Notes: generated from the letters alone by a model not told the origin. A DNA stretch of 64,000 nucleotides from Adenanthera pavonina (GCA_026686845.1 JAIVEN010000016.1:9565501-9629500), one strand, 5' to 3'; shown: positions 47,587 to 60,600, numbered from the stretch's first letter. Made by a program: numbers and translations.

Positions 47587-47935
47587 ACTTTTTTCTGATC
47601 CTTTTTATAAGGTACTTTGTAATATTTAATCATATTCTTTCTACTTTATCCTCCATTATTTATTTCTTCTCGTAAATTGTTATTGGATTTTTTTTATGAA
47701 AGGAGCACTTTTAGTTGTTTAATTGGTAATATTTTTAGTTTTCTTTCAATTGGTTTCATTCTTTCCAATTTAATAATGACAGAAAGTTTTTATTTAATGT
47801 GGATTGTATTATTATAATAAATAGAGGTAGAAAAGGAATGTTTAATTTTTTTTTTGAAATTTTTAGTAAATAACTAACTTTCTTAATCTATGTGAAGTTG
47901 TTAGAAGTCTCTTATTAAAAGGATCGGGGGAAGTA
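47587..47935. mobile_element. Stowaway-like MITE
   Basis: Left end ACTTTTTTCTGATCCTTTTT and, in reverse, right end TACTTCCCCCGATCCTTTTA match over the first 20 bases. The interior is A+T-rich. Confidence 0.6.
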
Positions 47936-48180
47936 ATTAATAAGTAAGAGATAAATAATATGATAAGTATGAAAAATAATACTAGTATACATTAATAAAA
48001 GTAAAATATTAAAATTTTATAACAAATTTAATTATTTAACTATTTTTTAATATGTGTAAAATAATAATTAAAAGTGTCTTATATGGAGTATACATTATTT
48101 TAAAAAACCTATCTCGTTTAAAAAATATGAAAGTCTAAACGTCACATTCCACCGTTATCTTTTTATTTTTGTTTAGTATA

Positions 48181-48297
48181 AGATCTTGGTTTTGTGAAAA
48201 CCAAGATCTACATGTTTGGAAAAATAAGATCTCGGTTTGGCGAAAATCGAAATTTTTATTTGGCATCATTGTATCTCGGTTTAAAAGAAATCGAGAT
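48181..48297. repeat. Three ATCTCGGTTT-type palindromes
   Basis: A perfect 13-bp hairpin AGATCTTGGTTTT/AAAACCAAGATCT (48181-48209), an imperfect one at 48228-48256, and ATCTCGGTTT/AAATCGAGAT at 48273-48297. The arms match those at 46627-46725. Confidence 0.8.
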
Positions 48298-48659
48298 GTC
48301 TCTTCGTACATTTCCTGTTAAACTGTCAGAACAAGATCATATTTGGTATTATTTTATGGCATCAGTACACACTTTCTCGGACTCTGATAAATAGAGATTA
48401 TATAATTTGTAGCATTTGGGTAAATAATTTTCAACTTATAGCATATCAGGAAATTATTTCTTTGGTTGCTGTATTCGAGTAAAAAAGCCGAGATCCAAAG
48501 TAACCCCAAGCCTAACAACCCTTGTGGTTAAATTACTTAAGGTGAAAGAATGTAATAGAAATAAAATATATATGAGTTTGTTTAATATAATATTGTAAAT
48601 GTAAGGAATAAATTTATCTTTTACATTTAATTAAATATAGATAATTTTGAAAAGTTTAC

Positions 48660-49025
48660 ATTGCCCCTAAAGTGGTTGCACTTGGTGGTAGTAGAGATGC
48701 CCATAGTAGTGTTACTCAGTCGACGACAATGGTGGCAATTGGTGGCTGGTATTGGTGGTGGCAATGATGGCTAGTGACCAGTGACTAGCGACAATACTAG
48801 TTAATGACCAAGGGTGGCAACTAGCAGCTAGGTGACTAGCAATGATGGTGGCGGCTAGTGGTTGATGACTAGTGATGACAATGGCAATAGGCAGTGGTTG
48901 CTTGTGGTTGGTAATTGGTAGCTGGTGGATGGTGACTGGCGCCACCAATGGTTGGTGACTAGTGATGGGGGTGGTAGCTCAAGACTAGTGATTGGCGATG
49001 GTGGTGGTTGCTAGTGGCGAAAGGA
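48660..49025. repeat. Degenerate TGGTGGC/GTGACTAG minisatellite
   Basis: A G-rich stretch built from variants of GGTGACTAGTGATGGTGGTG, for example near 48765-48850 and 48935-49015. There is no stable period. Flanks contain words such as TTACATTGCCCC and CGTAATGTAATCC, so it may be the core of a larger A+T-rich repeat (about 48500-49260). Confidence 0.65.
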
Positions 49026-49282
49026 AAGATATGGGAGATTGGTTGTCATTTTTTATTCTAATAAAGGTAATAAAGTCTTTTTATCTTATTTATGCCATTG
49101 TAATCTCCATTATATGGCTTTTGGGGTGTGAAGCCTTTACAACCATGGGTGCAATCAGTTCACAGGTGTAAATATGATCAAACCAACCAAATGCATTTAG
49201 CCTCGTAATGTAATCCTATTTATATTCCTTCATGCACCTCGTAATCAAACCAAACAGGCTATAAATGTTTGTCTGTTTTGAG

Positions 49283-49382
49283 GGATTTCAAGGGGAGGGG
49301 AGGGAGGGAAAATACTCTCCTACCATTGTTTGGTTTAAAAAAAAATAGGATAAAAATTTTCCCCCCTCCAAATCCTTCGAAC
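49283..49382. mobile_element. Small foldback repeat with G-rich arms
   Basis: GGGATTTCAAGGGGAGGGGA...GGGAAAAT on the left pairs with ATTTTCCCCCCTCCAAATCC on the right. The whole unit is about 100 bp. Confidence 0.5.
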
Positions 49383-50455
49383 AAATCAGGGTAAGTGAAT
49401 GTTTTCCTTTCTGAACACCATTAGTTGATATTCATATTACGCAACCAATCCGCCATCACCCATGAGGATTTAGGAACCCTAACTACCCTTCCCTAAGCAC
49501 CACACTTTCCCTTGCGGCCTTGGTGCTTCACCTCCTCTCAACCTTCTTCACAAGTTGCGAGCATACTTTATATATATTTCACCTCAAATTTTCATTTTAT
49601 TGCTTTAGTGTTTTGTTATTAGCTTCTTTAATTCTTTGTGATTTGGCTTAAATTAAGAATATTTTGTTTGTAATTTTTATGTAAGCTAGTCCATTTTTTG
49701 GTTTATTTTGAATAGCCCGAAAGACCCAAACCAAAACATAAAACCGAACTAAACCAAAATATAATACTTGCATTGTGCTTAATTCAAATGATACAATTGT
49801 AAGTTAGTGACAGATTCCTTGCAGAATTCGGCTAATTCAGCAAAGTAGCTTCTATTATTTGGTAATAGGAATTTGCTCTTTTTAATAGCCGAAGTTGACT
49901 CTGCAAACACTCTTTTATGTCTTTCCACTGTGCTGTAACATATGCATTCTGTAAATGCTTGAATCATATTTAAGTTTCCCAAGTAATTATTATCTGTGCA
50001 TTTCAAACAAAAACTTTCTGGGTGGACTTCCCTCATGTCAGTTCTTCCTGTAGATATGAATTTGGATGAGTTGTATTGTTGTTATTTCACAATTTAGCCA
50101 TGGAAGCAGCTATTTCCTTTGATGTTTTTCTCTTCACTATTTTGGTTGAAATTTCCACAATACATCTGGGTCATCCCGTTTATCATGACATCTTGGGGCT
50201 GTTCAACAGGCTATAATTCCATAGGTGGTCAATGGTTATTATGTCAAATTGAAATTTCCATCAGACATTCTAATCATCCCTTTTTATCATGACTTTGTTA
50301 AACATTGATTGTATATAATATTATTTAATCACACACACACATATGATATAATTGACATTTAAAGTTTTTATTATAATTCCTAATTATGTAAAATATTTTC
50401 CTGTCATTGTGACTATATTTGATATTTTCTCCTATTTTGTATTTATTAGATCATT
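49383..50455. other. Intergenic DNA
   Basis: No supported gene. A (CA)n tract lies at 50329-50341. Confidence 0.5.
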
Positions 50456-51540
50456 ATGGAAACTCAAATTCAACCTTATAAATATGGTTGTGATATCTCT
50501 AAGGACTTTCAAAACAAGAGGAAAAAGCAAGAACAAGAAGAGAGTAAAAGTTGGCAATATCTTGTGCAAGACATAGCAAAAGCAATTTTAAGAAGATTGT
50601 GCCTTGGGGACTTTTTAAATTTTCATTTCGTTTGTTCATCTTGGCAAGTAATGCTTTGTAATGCCATAACAAATAAACAATGCCATCCTATTCTTCAAAT
50701 GTCATTACTTCTATTATGCCCTGAAAGTGAGAAGAGGTTCCTTGCTTCATTGAGGTGGACAAAAAAAAAAAAGAATTCTTTGCCCTAAAACTCTTCTATA
50801 TCCTAGAAGCAAAATTGCTTTTGGTACAACTGAAGGTTGTTAATGATGGTTGAAGCTATAAATACTAGGGGTTCACTTATCCCTGTGTCAAGTACGAAGA
50901 TAATGTTACCATTAGAAGTAAATGATTACGATCGCATTCTAAAATAGAGCAACAAGATAAATGACTCAACCTTTGTGGTGGGCCTTAGTGTTTGTTGAAG
51001 TATTATTTTTTGTAAAATAATAAGTATGTCTTGAAATTTAATTGGACATGGGAGAGTGAAAAAGTATTTTGACATGGTTGATAGAACGAAAGTAGATGGT
51101 ATAGAAATTTATAATCTTCTTAACCTTGAAAAGTTTCATAAGAATAATACTCCTAAGGCTGAAAAACTTGTTCTCAACCCCAAGCTAGAAATCAATATGG
51201 GTTCTATTGCTACAAGATAGAATGTCTGGATATATCTGGAGTTACTAGATAATGTAGTTTCTGGAGACCAAATGCTAGTTGTGATGCAATTGAGCTCGAA
51301 TGGTAGATCATCTCATGATTATAACTAAAATAAAAGGATTCAGAGTGTTGAAGTTGGACAGGAGTAGCAATGATAGGGTTTGATAGGTGAAGGTTGAAAA
51401 CTTGGGTGATCAATTGAATATAATCTATGGAATAAAATAGAATGGCTTATCCATGGTTTTCATTCTGAAATTCTATAACATTGTCATGGAGTTATATGCT
51501 AATATAGAACTAAGTCTTTTTGTTTTCCCAAGTGGATAGA
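50456..51540 (+). pseudogene. F-box/DUF295-type pseudogene (SKIP23-like)
   Basis: From ATG 50456 a 110-residue frame holds an F-box-like segment (SWQYLVQDIAKAILRRLCLG, then DFLNFHFVCSSWQ), the SCF-ligase adaptor motif. After the stop at 50786-50788, fragments in other frames continue as expected for plant F-box/DUF295 proteins: ARNVWIYLELLDNVV-like and GDQMLVVMQLSSNGR near 51270. Later fragments read as in SKIP23-like C-termini (FRVLKLDRS-like near 51345). Many frameshifts and stops break the body. The gene is not functional as full length; a short F-box-only product is possible but unlikely. Confidence 0.6.
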
Positions 51541-52631
51541 GAACTAAGTTATGGAAGCGACAAGTTGCACATTTAATTAGCAACAAATAACTAATATTTC
51601 ATTAACAAGGTTCTTTTAGCTTTTTATTTTTAAATTTTGCTTAATTTATGTCATTAAAATTAAAATTTATAATTTTGAAGATAATTTAATATATATTTTT
51701 TATTTCTTTTAAAATTTTTCAAAGAAATGATCATTCAATCTTAATGAGTGCTAACTTGACATATCATTTAAATTTATTTTTTTAAAAAACAAGGAAATAT
51801 ATGATTCCCCCTCCCAAAAAGGGAAAATAATTATTTAATATAAATCATAAAAACTTAAGAAGGATCCAAATGTCATATTATTATTCAGCCTTGTCATGCA
51901 CCTAACCATCCAGCAACACCAGGCTGTCTTTTTGCAGCACCACCAATGTTAAGTTTGAACTAGGCCTCTGGTGGAAATTTCCATCGAACGTCTCTAACAC
52001 GGCTCATTCTTCATCTTCTTATTTCCAGTGGTGTTTGGTTTCGACTTTTCAGATTTGGTAAATTTTTTCAGGTAAATGGTTAGTTTTCTGCCAAAGGTTA
52101 TGGTCCATGGTGCTTTCTAGTGGTGTTAATGGTGACCCAAGGTGGCTTTCGATGGTTTTTCGTGGTGGTTTACAGTGGTCTTGCTTGGTTTTGTGGTATT
52201 TTGTAGATTCTTTTTTTTAGTTTTTGGATGGGCATTTAAGTACTTTTGTATAATAAATATAAATACTAAATAAAAATTATTCAGTACTTCCATTGTTATA
52301 CTAAACAGACTTTTGAACCTCACTTCAACTTTCTTTTTCTCTTCCACTTTCTTCAAAATCATTTCCACGAATGAAACAGGGCGTACTAATGACAAATTGT
52401 GATGAATAGACATTGATATATGAATATATTTTTTCCCCTCCATTTAGAGGATTTGACTTTGAGGATCATCTATGTTCTATCCCATTCTTATCATCTAAGC
52501 TCAAGTCATATTTAAATGTGAGGTGGTTCATTTATTTACATCCTTCACATTGAAAACACAAAATAGAACAAAATATACTCGGAACTGAAGGGGGAGAGTG
52601 AGTGTTTGTTTGGAATGTAAGAAACCTGGTT
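51541..52631. other. Intergenic DNA and 3' flank of the methyltransferase gene
   Basis: No supported gene is seen. The last 200 bases or so probably include the 3' untranslated region of the minus-strand gene. Confidence 0.5.
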
Positions 52632-55600
52632 TTAAGATTTCTGAGCAGAAAACATAATAAAAGACTGCTGAATTTTGCGTGAGTAATTGGTAAGGCCGCA
52701 TGATGTGCAAAGGTCTTCTATCTCTTCCTCTGTCAAATAGCTATACCCCTGCAGAATTCTCTGCATCCCACAAACACCTTCATATCAACTTCCATGGGAT
52801 TTTTTTTTTAAAAAAAGACTTTAAATTAAATTCTACAACACAGAATTCAGTCATCAATAAAACCGGAGTATGTTTGTGTTGAGGCTCAAGAGAGCGTTAT
52901 ATTTTACAGAGATTCACTGGGTCTCTGTTCTTTATTAGACTTTTGAAGGAAATTTAAATTAGTGGGTTTGATACTACATTTTGACTCAAAACCTTAAGAT
53001 ATTAGGTTTATATGTCTTTTTTACTTGTATATCTCTTTTTTGGTCTAATTCTATCTAATGTCAGGCTTCTTCTCACTTTTCATTCACATTTTGGAGTTTT
53101 AATTTACATTTTGACTCCAACTGCTCGGAAAGAAATATGGGAGATTTATGAAGGCTTTCTAGTTAACAGTCAACATCCATGTTTCAAAATTCCTTTAGTT
53201 CGAAAGGTTTCGAAGGAGATATTAAATAATATATTTTTTTCATTCAGTATTTTCTTTTTCCTTTATTCTTTCCCTTCCTTCTGCCTTTTAGCTTCTAAAC
53301 ATTCAGATGATCAAGTAGTCTCTCCAAGTGAAAGGCAATACACACACAAAAAAGGATTCTAGGTTCACAAGCAAATTCACTGTGCAAAATGGTAACATTG
53401 TACACTATTATGACAAAGCCTTTAAAGATTAAAGATAGCTATGATCGTAGTTTACCTCTCGGAGAGGCCGTAAAATCCAGGGAGTTGATGAAGTGTAACG
53501 CAGAAAAGTGGTTCCAACAAAGACCCCACCACTTCTTAGTATGCGGGTGATTTCAGCAATCTTCAACAAGTTTAAATTGGCAGTGTCATGATGCAAATTT
53601 CATATATTTGAATGGTGAGATACACATATATAGAAAACAATTCAAATCACATTCATAAGGTGAAAGTAACCACATTCACATTAAAAGAGGGACAACTCAA
53701 AATGAGGAAAAGTGTACCACATGATAATTTCTACATTAGACTTAATTGGGAAGAAAGCGGATAGAGAATTGAGGTTTCAGAACTTAGTTCCAAGATCATA
53801 TGGAATTAGGCAGTAGTGAACATGTCATGTTCATGACACAGAAAAATCACACTTACAGCATTTGAGGGAGATGGCCAACAATGCAAGGCTGCGCCGGCAT
53901 GAACAGCATCAACTGAACCTGATGAGAAGGGAAGCCTAGAAACATCTGCCCTTACAAGAGCAAGATTACTGCTAATAATCAAATGAAACCAGATTCAGGA
54001 CAGCCATATTTACTTATACAAGTATAGGCAACACAAGCATAGACAAGGAAAACCATACTTGGTAGAAAAAGTGTCATCTTGCTTAATGAAATTGTAACAC
54101 TGGCGAAGCATATTTTCAGAAAAATCTAGAGCAATGATGCCAGAATAAATTCCAGATTTGGCAAATTTTCGGGAAAATAAACCACTACCGCAGCTAACAT
54201 CAACAAGAAGACCACCTTCAGCGGGTTTGAAGTACTCTTGAGCCATTTTGAACTGCATTATAAATGAATTCTAGTGAGTTCCATGCATTGGATTACAATA
54301 AACCCTGAAAATAATAAAAGTTCAAAGCGCCTCATGTGAATCCCAATCTGATACAAACCAAGAAAAATGTGTATTTATTTGCAAGGACAAATACTTGAAA
54401 AACAATATTAAACAAGCATCTACAACTTCCAAAACACACATTTTGGACCAGTCTCATCAATGGTTTTCGAGTATGGGCACATCACAACCATAGCATGGGC
54501 ATTGACAGCATACCTCTTCATCAGGACCAGGAAAGCCACTTCGATTGAAATTTTGACGCCAGCCTCTTTCATACAAGAATGAAACAAGTGGACTCCTATT
54601 GGGTTGTTAAACCAGAAGGAAAACATAAGAACCTTCCCATATGATTAGCATGCCAAAACTCTTATTAGAGGACAACTTTTCATCATATATGTTAAAAACA
54701 ACGATTCATCTGAAAACAGAAATATTTGACTCCTAAAATAAAGATAAAATTGGAAGAATGGATCTAAAGGACAAAAAAAATTGTTGAATAATTGACATGG
54801 ATATATTAAATATTTCATGAAATGAATGTCTTATATCATGAAATCGAATTAGAGTACTAATCTATTTATACCTGAAAAGCTCAGTCCTAACTGGTTGAAC
54901 TTCAGTGTAATCCCTCAACCCAGCAGTGACGGTCAGATCCAGATACATGTCTTTGCTAGAGTATGATTTATTGCACCTTTTACACTTAAAACCAGACCTG
55001 TAGATTGCTGATCTGAAGTTCACACCCATTACGTGAATAACTATCAGATTGAGTTTTCAGATACAGAATAATCACACAAATGTTCGCATTATTTTCTCTC
55101 AAACTTACTGGTTAAGACCAGAAGGACCTTTTCTTATCAAAGGTTCATAACATACTGGGCATGCAAAGATGTCTACTACCTCTGCTTGATCCTGCCGCGT
55201 ACGTCTATCCTGAAGGTAACAAATTGAAATTCTAATATAAGCTAAAGTTAGAAGAACATATATTCAATGAACATGAATTTACAGTTCTTAGATACAAATG
55301 ATACGACTATGTTATCAATTAGAAAAGCCATTTAAAAAAAAAATTCTGCCACACTTCTCAGGACATATATACTCCTGCAAAAGAATTTTACAAGGAAAAA
55401 AAGTGGTCTTGTCTAAGAATAGCATACAATTTAGTGCTGAACAGCTGATAATAAGTCAACAAAAGGGAAGTAACATTTTCTTATGTCCGTTTAACACCCA
55501 TCCCTATGCCCTGTAACCCTGTTTACAAAACGATGTCAAGTTTAAGCCAAGGACTATAATGAACAATTCTAACATACTTGAAACTATTTCCAGCAAGATA

Positions 55601-56056
55601 AGTGCTGAAATCAGCTGTAGCAGATGGCCTCAAAAGTTGAGCAGAGTTTTTGTTATGAATTAAATTATTGGTATTAGCTAAAAATGGACAGTTATGATCA
55701 AACGGATAACCCTTCCCATTAAAATCAAGAACAAATCGAACGCATCCCAATTCCTTAATTATGTCAGCATCCAAAGATAAATGTCCGTGTTTCACTTTTT
55801 GATCGTCCATGTTTTCAGAGTGTGAAGGGACGACGGGAAAGAATTTCACATGACAAAGAAAATATGAGAAGGGGTACACACGATATACCGATTCCATAAG
55901 AACAGCGGAGCTTGCTCGGATGGTTGAGGAGGAGGGAAATCGACGAGGGAGGAAATGGAGACGAGGAGGAAACTGGGAATTCAAATGAAGGAAAGGGAAT
56001 TTTCGGAATTCGAGTTTGTGAAGAGGGTGAAAGAAAGGAGAAGCAGCCGTGGCCAT
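52632..56056 (-). CDS. Chloroplast SAM-dependent methyltransferase, At1g78140-like
   Basis: Eight exons: 56056-55889, 55209-55109, 55012-54872, 54595-54514, 54252-54059, 53968-53857, 53560-53456 and 52760-52632. All have GT-AG ends and join in phase to 343 residues. Exon 1 (56 codons, begins MATAASPFFHPLHKLEFRKF) is a Ser/Arg-rich chloroplast transit peptide. Exons 2-3 carry a CPVC...CKRC pair of cysteine motifs, probably binding zinc. Exon 5 has SAM-binding motif I (LLVDVSCGSGLFSRKF) and ALDFSENMLRQCYNF. Exon 6 has RADVSRLPFSSGSVDAVHAG and LHCWPSPS; exon 7 continues EITRILRSGGVFVGTTF. This is the layout of the uncharacterised methyltransferases At1g78140 and At2g41040, found in plastids. The substrate is unknown. 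The first intron is 679 bp. Confidence 0.93.
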
Positions 56057-57092
56057 GGAAGTTCTTCTTGCTCAGCTTCAGGCTTCAGCTACGCGTCTCA
56101 GGCTCCTCCCCTCATTTACTTTGCACGAAAAGAAGTTATCTGTCTTGAGCTCTTAAGAAGAAGAATGCAATAACCAAACAAGAAATGTTATGTGATATCA
56201 TTTATACATTTTATGATTAAAAAATTAAATTAAATAAGATCTGATTTAATATTAATAATAATTAATAAATGATACGAAATTATATAATTAGATTTTATAT
56301 TTTATCATTTAATTATTATATTGCTGAGATATTATGCAAGACTGTATTTTCAAAATTTGTGGCCATTCAACATAGAAGTATGCTTATCTTTCATAAAACA
56401 TGGAAATTGAAAGGGGAAAAAAAAATTTAGCGAGTCAATTATAGATGTGTATTTCCTTTTACAGAGCACACAGACTGATCTAATTTTAGCTCAAGTTGCA
56501 GAACTTGGCTGCAGCCTTATTATCAATACCCCTTCATTATTGTCTTCCTATAACTAAAATGGCTAGCAAGAACAAAACCAATTTATGTTGAGCAGAAATG
56601 AGTCATGTTAAAAAGAAAATGGAAAGGGAGAAGAAGATGAAAAAGATATTTCATTTAAAATGCTATTTTTGGTTCCTAAGAAGTTGTATACCAAACATGT
56701 TATATAACAATATTTTTTTCTTTTTCTTTTTTATGAATCTCCTTTTAGATTCTATATTCATCGTTCATATATTTAAATTGTATTTGGGAGGTTCAGCTGT
56801 ACATTTGTGAGTAATAACATTTTTTTTCATTGTAAATGTGTGGCTAGAACAATAACATTTAGTTAAAATAGACTATTGATCCGGATAAAGTTACATTAAA
56901 AAATATGACTATGTGAAATACACATCTTATCTTTACTCTGATATCATATTAAATTCTATCCTAAAAGCAATTGACATCAAGTGAAATTGTTCTTCTAAAA
57001 TTCAAGAAATTTAAGCAAGTAATGTAAAAATACAACATGCAGGGAGTTTTATTCTTCACCAGGGAAATAAAATGTCCACAAATGGCTGTGGC
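56057..57092. other. Intergenic DNA upstream of the methyltransferase gene
   Basis: It holds the promoter of the methyltransferase gene and the 3' flank of the FMO gene. No TATA box is obvious and no other gene is supported. Frames running into 55912-56173 on the plus strand are antisense to exon 1. Confidence 0.5.
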
Positions 57093-59115
57093 TCATTTAG
57101 TGGAAAGACCCGCATAATCAGTGGGTCCATAAGGTTGAATAAGTTCTGCATAAAGGCCCTTTTTTCTATTGGGGTTGCATCCCATGTCCTTGCAGAGTTG
57201 GTCATTATACCAGATATTACAGTTGCTAATACATGACCTCCAATAATTTCTCCCACCATATAGCTTCATATTGTCTTCCCACATTTTCGCTTCCTTTTCC
57301 ATTTCCCTCACACTGGGCAGTTCCATGCCTCCATCCAGAAAGCCTGCTAGCCACTGGCACCTCATTTCAGAAGCAAACAGATTTGAGAGTCCCTCTGCAA
57401 ATCCTATTATTGCTACTTGTGGGATTCTAGCATGAAGTATCTGTCTGTAATGATACAAGAAATTCAAAATATTTGGTCAGTTTTAGATTTAATATCATTT
57501 ACTTCATATGTCTGCTTACTTAAGAATCTATAAACTTGTACAATAAGATGAATGGCTCAAACCTGTATAAGGGAACTGAGGAGGTAGCCGATGGTTTGAT
57601 GTATTTTTGAAAGATTGGAGATTTGAAAATGTTTCTGAGCTTTTGGTCACCTTTGAATCCCGTGGCAAGAATCACTAGATCTGTCTCTAAGGGTTTTGAT
57701 TCTCCATCAATGATTAAACCTTCTCCGCAGAATCCAATGCCCTGTGATCTCTTTATAATGATGCTTCCTTCTTTCACTCTGTCATAAAAATGTTGAGGAA
57801 GCATTCCAGTCTCACATGAAGAGAGGTCTTGCAGAAAGCTGTGATTAGGTAACAATCCATACTTGTCCAGAGGCAGCCTCCATCGTAGGTTTGATTCAAC
57901 AAACTTTGAGATTGCCCATCTCTGAAAGTGCACAGAGGAATCATGAACATGAAAATGATTTGTTTCTATGTGAGTCAATGCATAGGGATATGTATGAGAT
58001 GTGCAGGATTTACCAATGGTGAGAACAAAGTAGCCACGAGGCTAAGTAGGAAGGATTCACCAGGCTTGTGAACTAGAAGCTCTGAAAAGCGATTGAAGTA
58101 CAAAAATCCAAGATTAATTCCCCAAATATTAAGATCTGGGAGCAACCAGTGTGCTGTCCTTTGAATCATTGTGCAGGGCAGCTTAGTTCCTGGATAGAAG
58201 GCATTGAGAAAGAGAGTGAGATCAAAGATATATATATATATATATATAATCCAGCCTATTTTAACAGTGCCACTTAACCATGTCTGACAAGGATATAGCA
58301 TACTTTTTTTTATTTAGTTACTGTTGGAAGGAAAGAAGAAAAGATGTTACCATTCGCAGATGAACACTCAGCCGCTATATCAAAGGCAGATTTCAGAGAG
58401 CCTACTACTGTAACTCTCTTTGATTTGATCAATTGAGCAGCATCCTCATTGGCTATAGAAGAGAAGTCCATTGAGTGCATGACCTGACCTTTGAACACTT
58501 CTGGGCCTTGACCAGGAGGGAACTCAGGGATATTTGGCACACCACTATATTTTCCAATGCACAGAACCACAAACTCAACCTCACACACCTGGCCACATAA
58601 CAAAATCCACCATTGAAATACCTGCTGAAAACGAAAAAAAAACATAAATCCCATAAATTTGGGTGCATATATACCTCGGTGGAAAGACTCTTGGTATCTT
58701 GCACTTGAATGTGCCATTTTCCCTTGGAGCCAAAGGGCTTGCCATTCCCACCCCACAAATCCCAGGACTTGATAGTTTCTTCACTATCCTCACCAACATA
58801 ATCAATATCAGTAACTCTAGAGTTGAATCTGATGTAAGAAAGAAGCCCAAAATGTTGAGCATAGGAATCCAGATACTGCATCACCTGCTGGCTACTCGGA
58901 TACTCTTCCTTCACAGAAGAATCCCATGGAAAATCACAAAACCTGTAAGATTCCCTGCTGTTCTGTAGCTTTGTGGACTCGATCGTGTGCCTCCAGAGTC
59001 CTCCTAGGCCATTTTCAGCCTCAAAGACGACTGGATGAAAGCCCTTATCTATTATGTATTTGCAGGCAAGAAGGCCACTGGTTCCTGCTCCTATAATCCC
59101 CACTCTTCTTTCCAT
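57093..59115 (-). CDS. Flavin-containing monooxygenase, FMO1-like
   Basis: Five exons: 59115-58675, 58588-58351, 58189-58014, 57921-57563 and 57444-57093. They join in phase to 521 residues, close to the 530 of Arabidopsis FMO1. Residues 5-13 (VGIIGAGTSG) are the FAD-binding GxGxxG motif, followed by FEAENGLGGLWRHT. The FMO-identifying motif is FKGQVMHSMDF. The NADPH-binding site reads VVGSLKSAFDIA, slightly changed from GxGxSA. The LATGF motif is present (LVILATGFKGDQ). FMOs use FAD, NADPH and oxygen to oxygenate soft nucleophiles. FMO1 makes N-hydroxypipecolic acid in systemic immunity, but this gene may be another member of the clade. Intron 2 holds a (TA)n tract at about 58229-58248. Confidence 0.92.
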
Positions 59116-60279
59116 TCTTAGCTTTCAATACTTTTTTTTTCCCTCTAACGTGAGCATCATAAGCATTAAATCTAAATTGATGATTTGAAAAGGTCAATAC
59201 TAGTGGCTTGGGCTTTTTTTTTCTTCAAACTTTCTGTGGGTTGTTTTTTTCTTAATTATAAAATAGAGCTACAGTTTGCGGGTGTTAATTGAGCTTGATT
59301 TTTGGGGTTTAGATTGACTAATATTTAATTATAGCTTTAGTCTACGCGATTTTTTTTGACTTAGTACTCTCCTTGGGAATAGAAATTGTTTATATTAAAT
59401 TTTATCCAACATGGTCAAATATGTTGCCTTCTTTTTTAAATTAAGGTGGATACTTTGCTCTTTTATTATTTTTCTTTCTAGCCAACCCTGCCCTACATAT
59501 ACCTATCTTTAGATAAAGAGTTTCTATTTGGACTGCTGAGGTCAAGTCATCATATTTTCTGTCAGAGATAATTTGAGAAAACTTAACTCCTAAAAAAAAG
59601 TTTTTTTAAAATATATATAAAAGAGAAAAAATAAAATATATTAAAATAATTAAAAAAAACTAGATGAACTTAAATATTAATTATTTAATATTTAAACTAT
59701 TGAGTTTTAAATTTTGAAATAAAATATTTTAATTTTTATTTCATATTAATCATATTTATTTTGAAATGTTCAGAAACGAATTTTTAATTACAAAATAACC
59801 TCCAACATTGTGAAACTGATTATTAACAAGTTTTAATTAATTTAACTATATTTATCTCGTTTTGAAATTCTTTATTATTTTAAAAGGATTTAGACCTTTG
59901 GCTACTACCCTCTCTGTTTCGTTCTAAATTGTGAGACATTTGAAGTTGCTGTCTAATGTCTCTAATGGTATTTAGAATAATTCCTAGAGACAATTTGCCA
60001 GATCCCTACAATAAACCTAATCGGAGCGAATAACACTTTAATGACAATGTATTACCATACGTTTCTAGGCACCAAATGATTCTTATATACTGTTCCTAAC
60101 ATTTTTGTGTTTGAAAACTTAGCTATAACAATTATGTGATTCGAATATGAGTTATTTAAATATCAACAGAGATATATTTATATTTTTAAGTTGATTAATC
60201 ATAAGCAAATATCTTTAAATATATTAATATCCATAGGTTATATAATATTTAATAATACAATAATCAAAAGTCTTACCTT
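59116..60279. other. A+T-rich spacer upstream of the FMO gene
   Basis: It includes the FMO promoter. A MITE-like end (CCCTCTCTGTTTCGTTCTAA) lies near 59907. No gene is visible. Confidence 0.5.
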
Positions 60280-60600
60280 CATGGGTGGGTTTATCAAGCA
60301 TCCTGGGAGTTGTTCCCCAAGATTAATGAGGCTTGGGTATTTATCTTGACATTGACTTGCTTGGAACATGAACTTTAGAAAAATCATAGTTGAATATGAT
60401 GTTTTGATAATTATTCAATTGTTATGACAGAAATAGAAAGGGATGTGTAAATAGAATTTGGATTTTATCTTTCTTACCATTTTTCAAGTTGTTGATAGGA
60501 ATTGATCCATAATTTCAAAACTTGTCAAAATAAAGGCTAACATGGTTGCTGACTATTTAGCATATCAAGACATTTATTTTTATTAAGATTGTCATTTTTT
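60280..60600 (+). pseudogene. RNase H-like domain fragment (retroelement type)
   Basis: Broken frames read GGFIKHPGSCSPRL, then LAWNMNFRKIIVEYDVLIII near 60355-60413, then VVDRN and, after a stop, NMVADYLAYQDIYF near 60540-60585. This is the order of the RNase H-like domain at the end of plant LINE polyproteins (LAW..G..KIIVE.DS, then W...V.H..REAN..AD.LA). The segment from about 60377 on is the first unit of the tandem array. Confidence 0.5.

Noticed and set aside
49779..50036. 85-codon minus-strand frame
   Set aside because: There is no recognisable domain, no splice context and no homologue that I can name. It is likely chance.
55523..55888. Continuation of the methyltransferase frame beyond exon 1
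   Set aside because: It is intron 1 read through. A GTATAT donor at 55888 and in-phase joining to exon 2 explain the gene better.
55912..56173. Plus-strand frames overlapping exon 1 of the methyltransferase gene
   Set aside because: They are antisense to the transit-peptide exon and start inside it.
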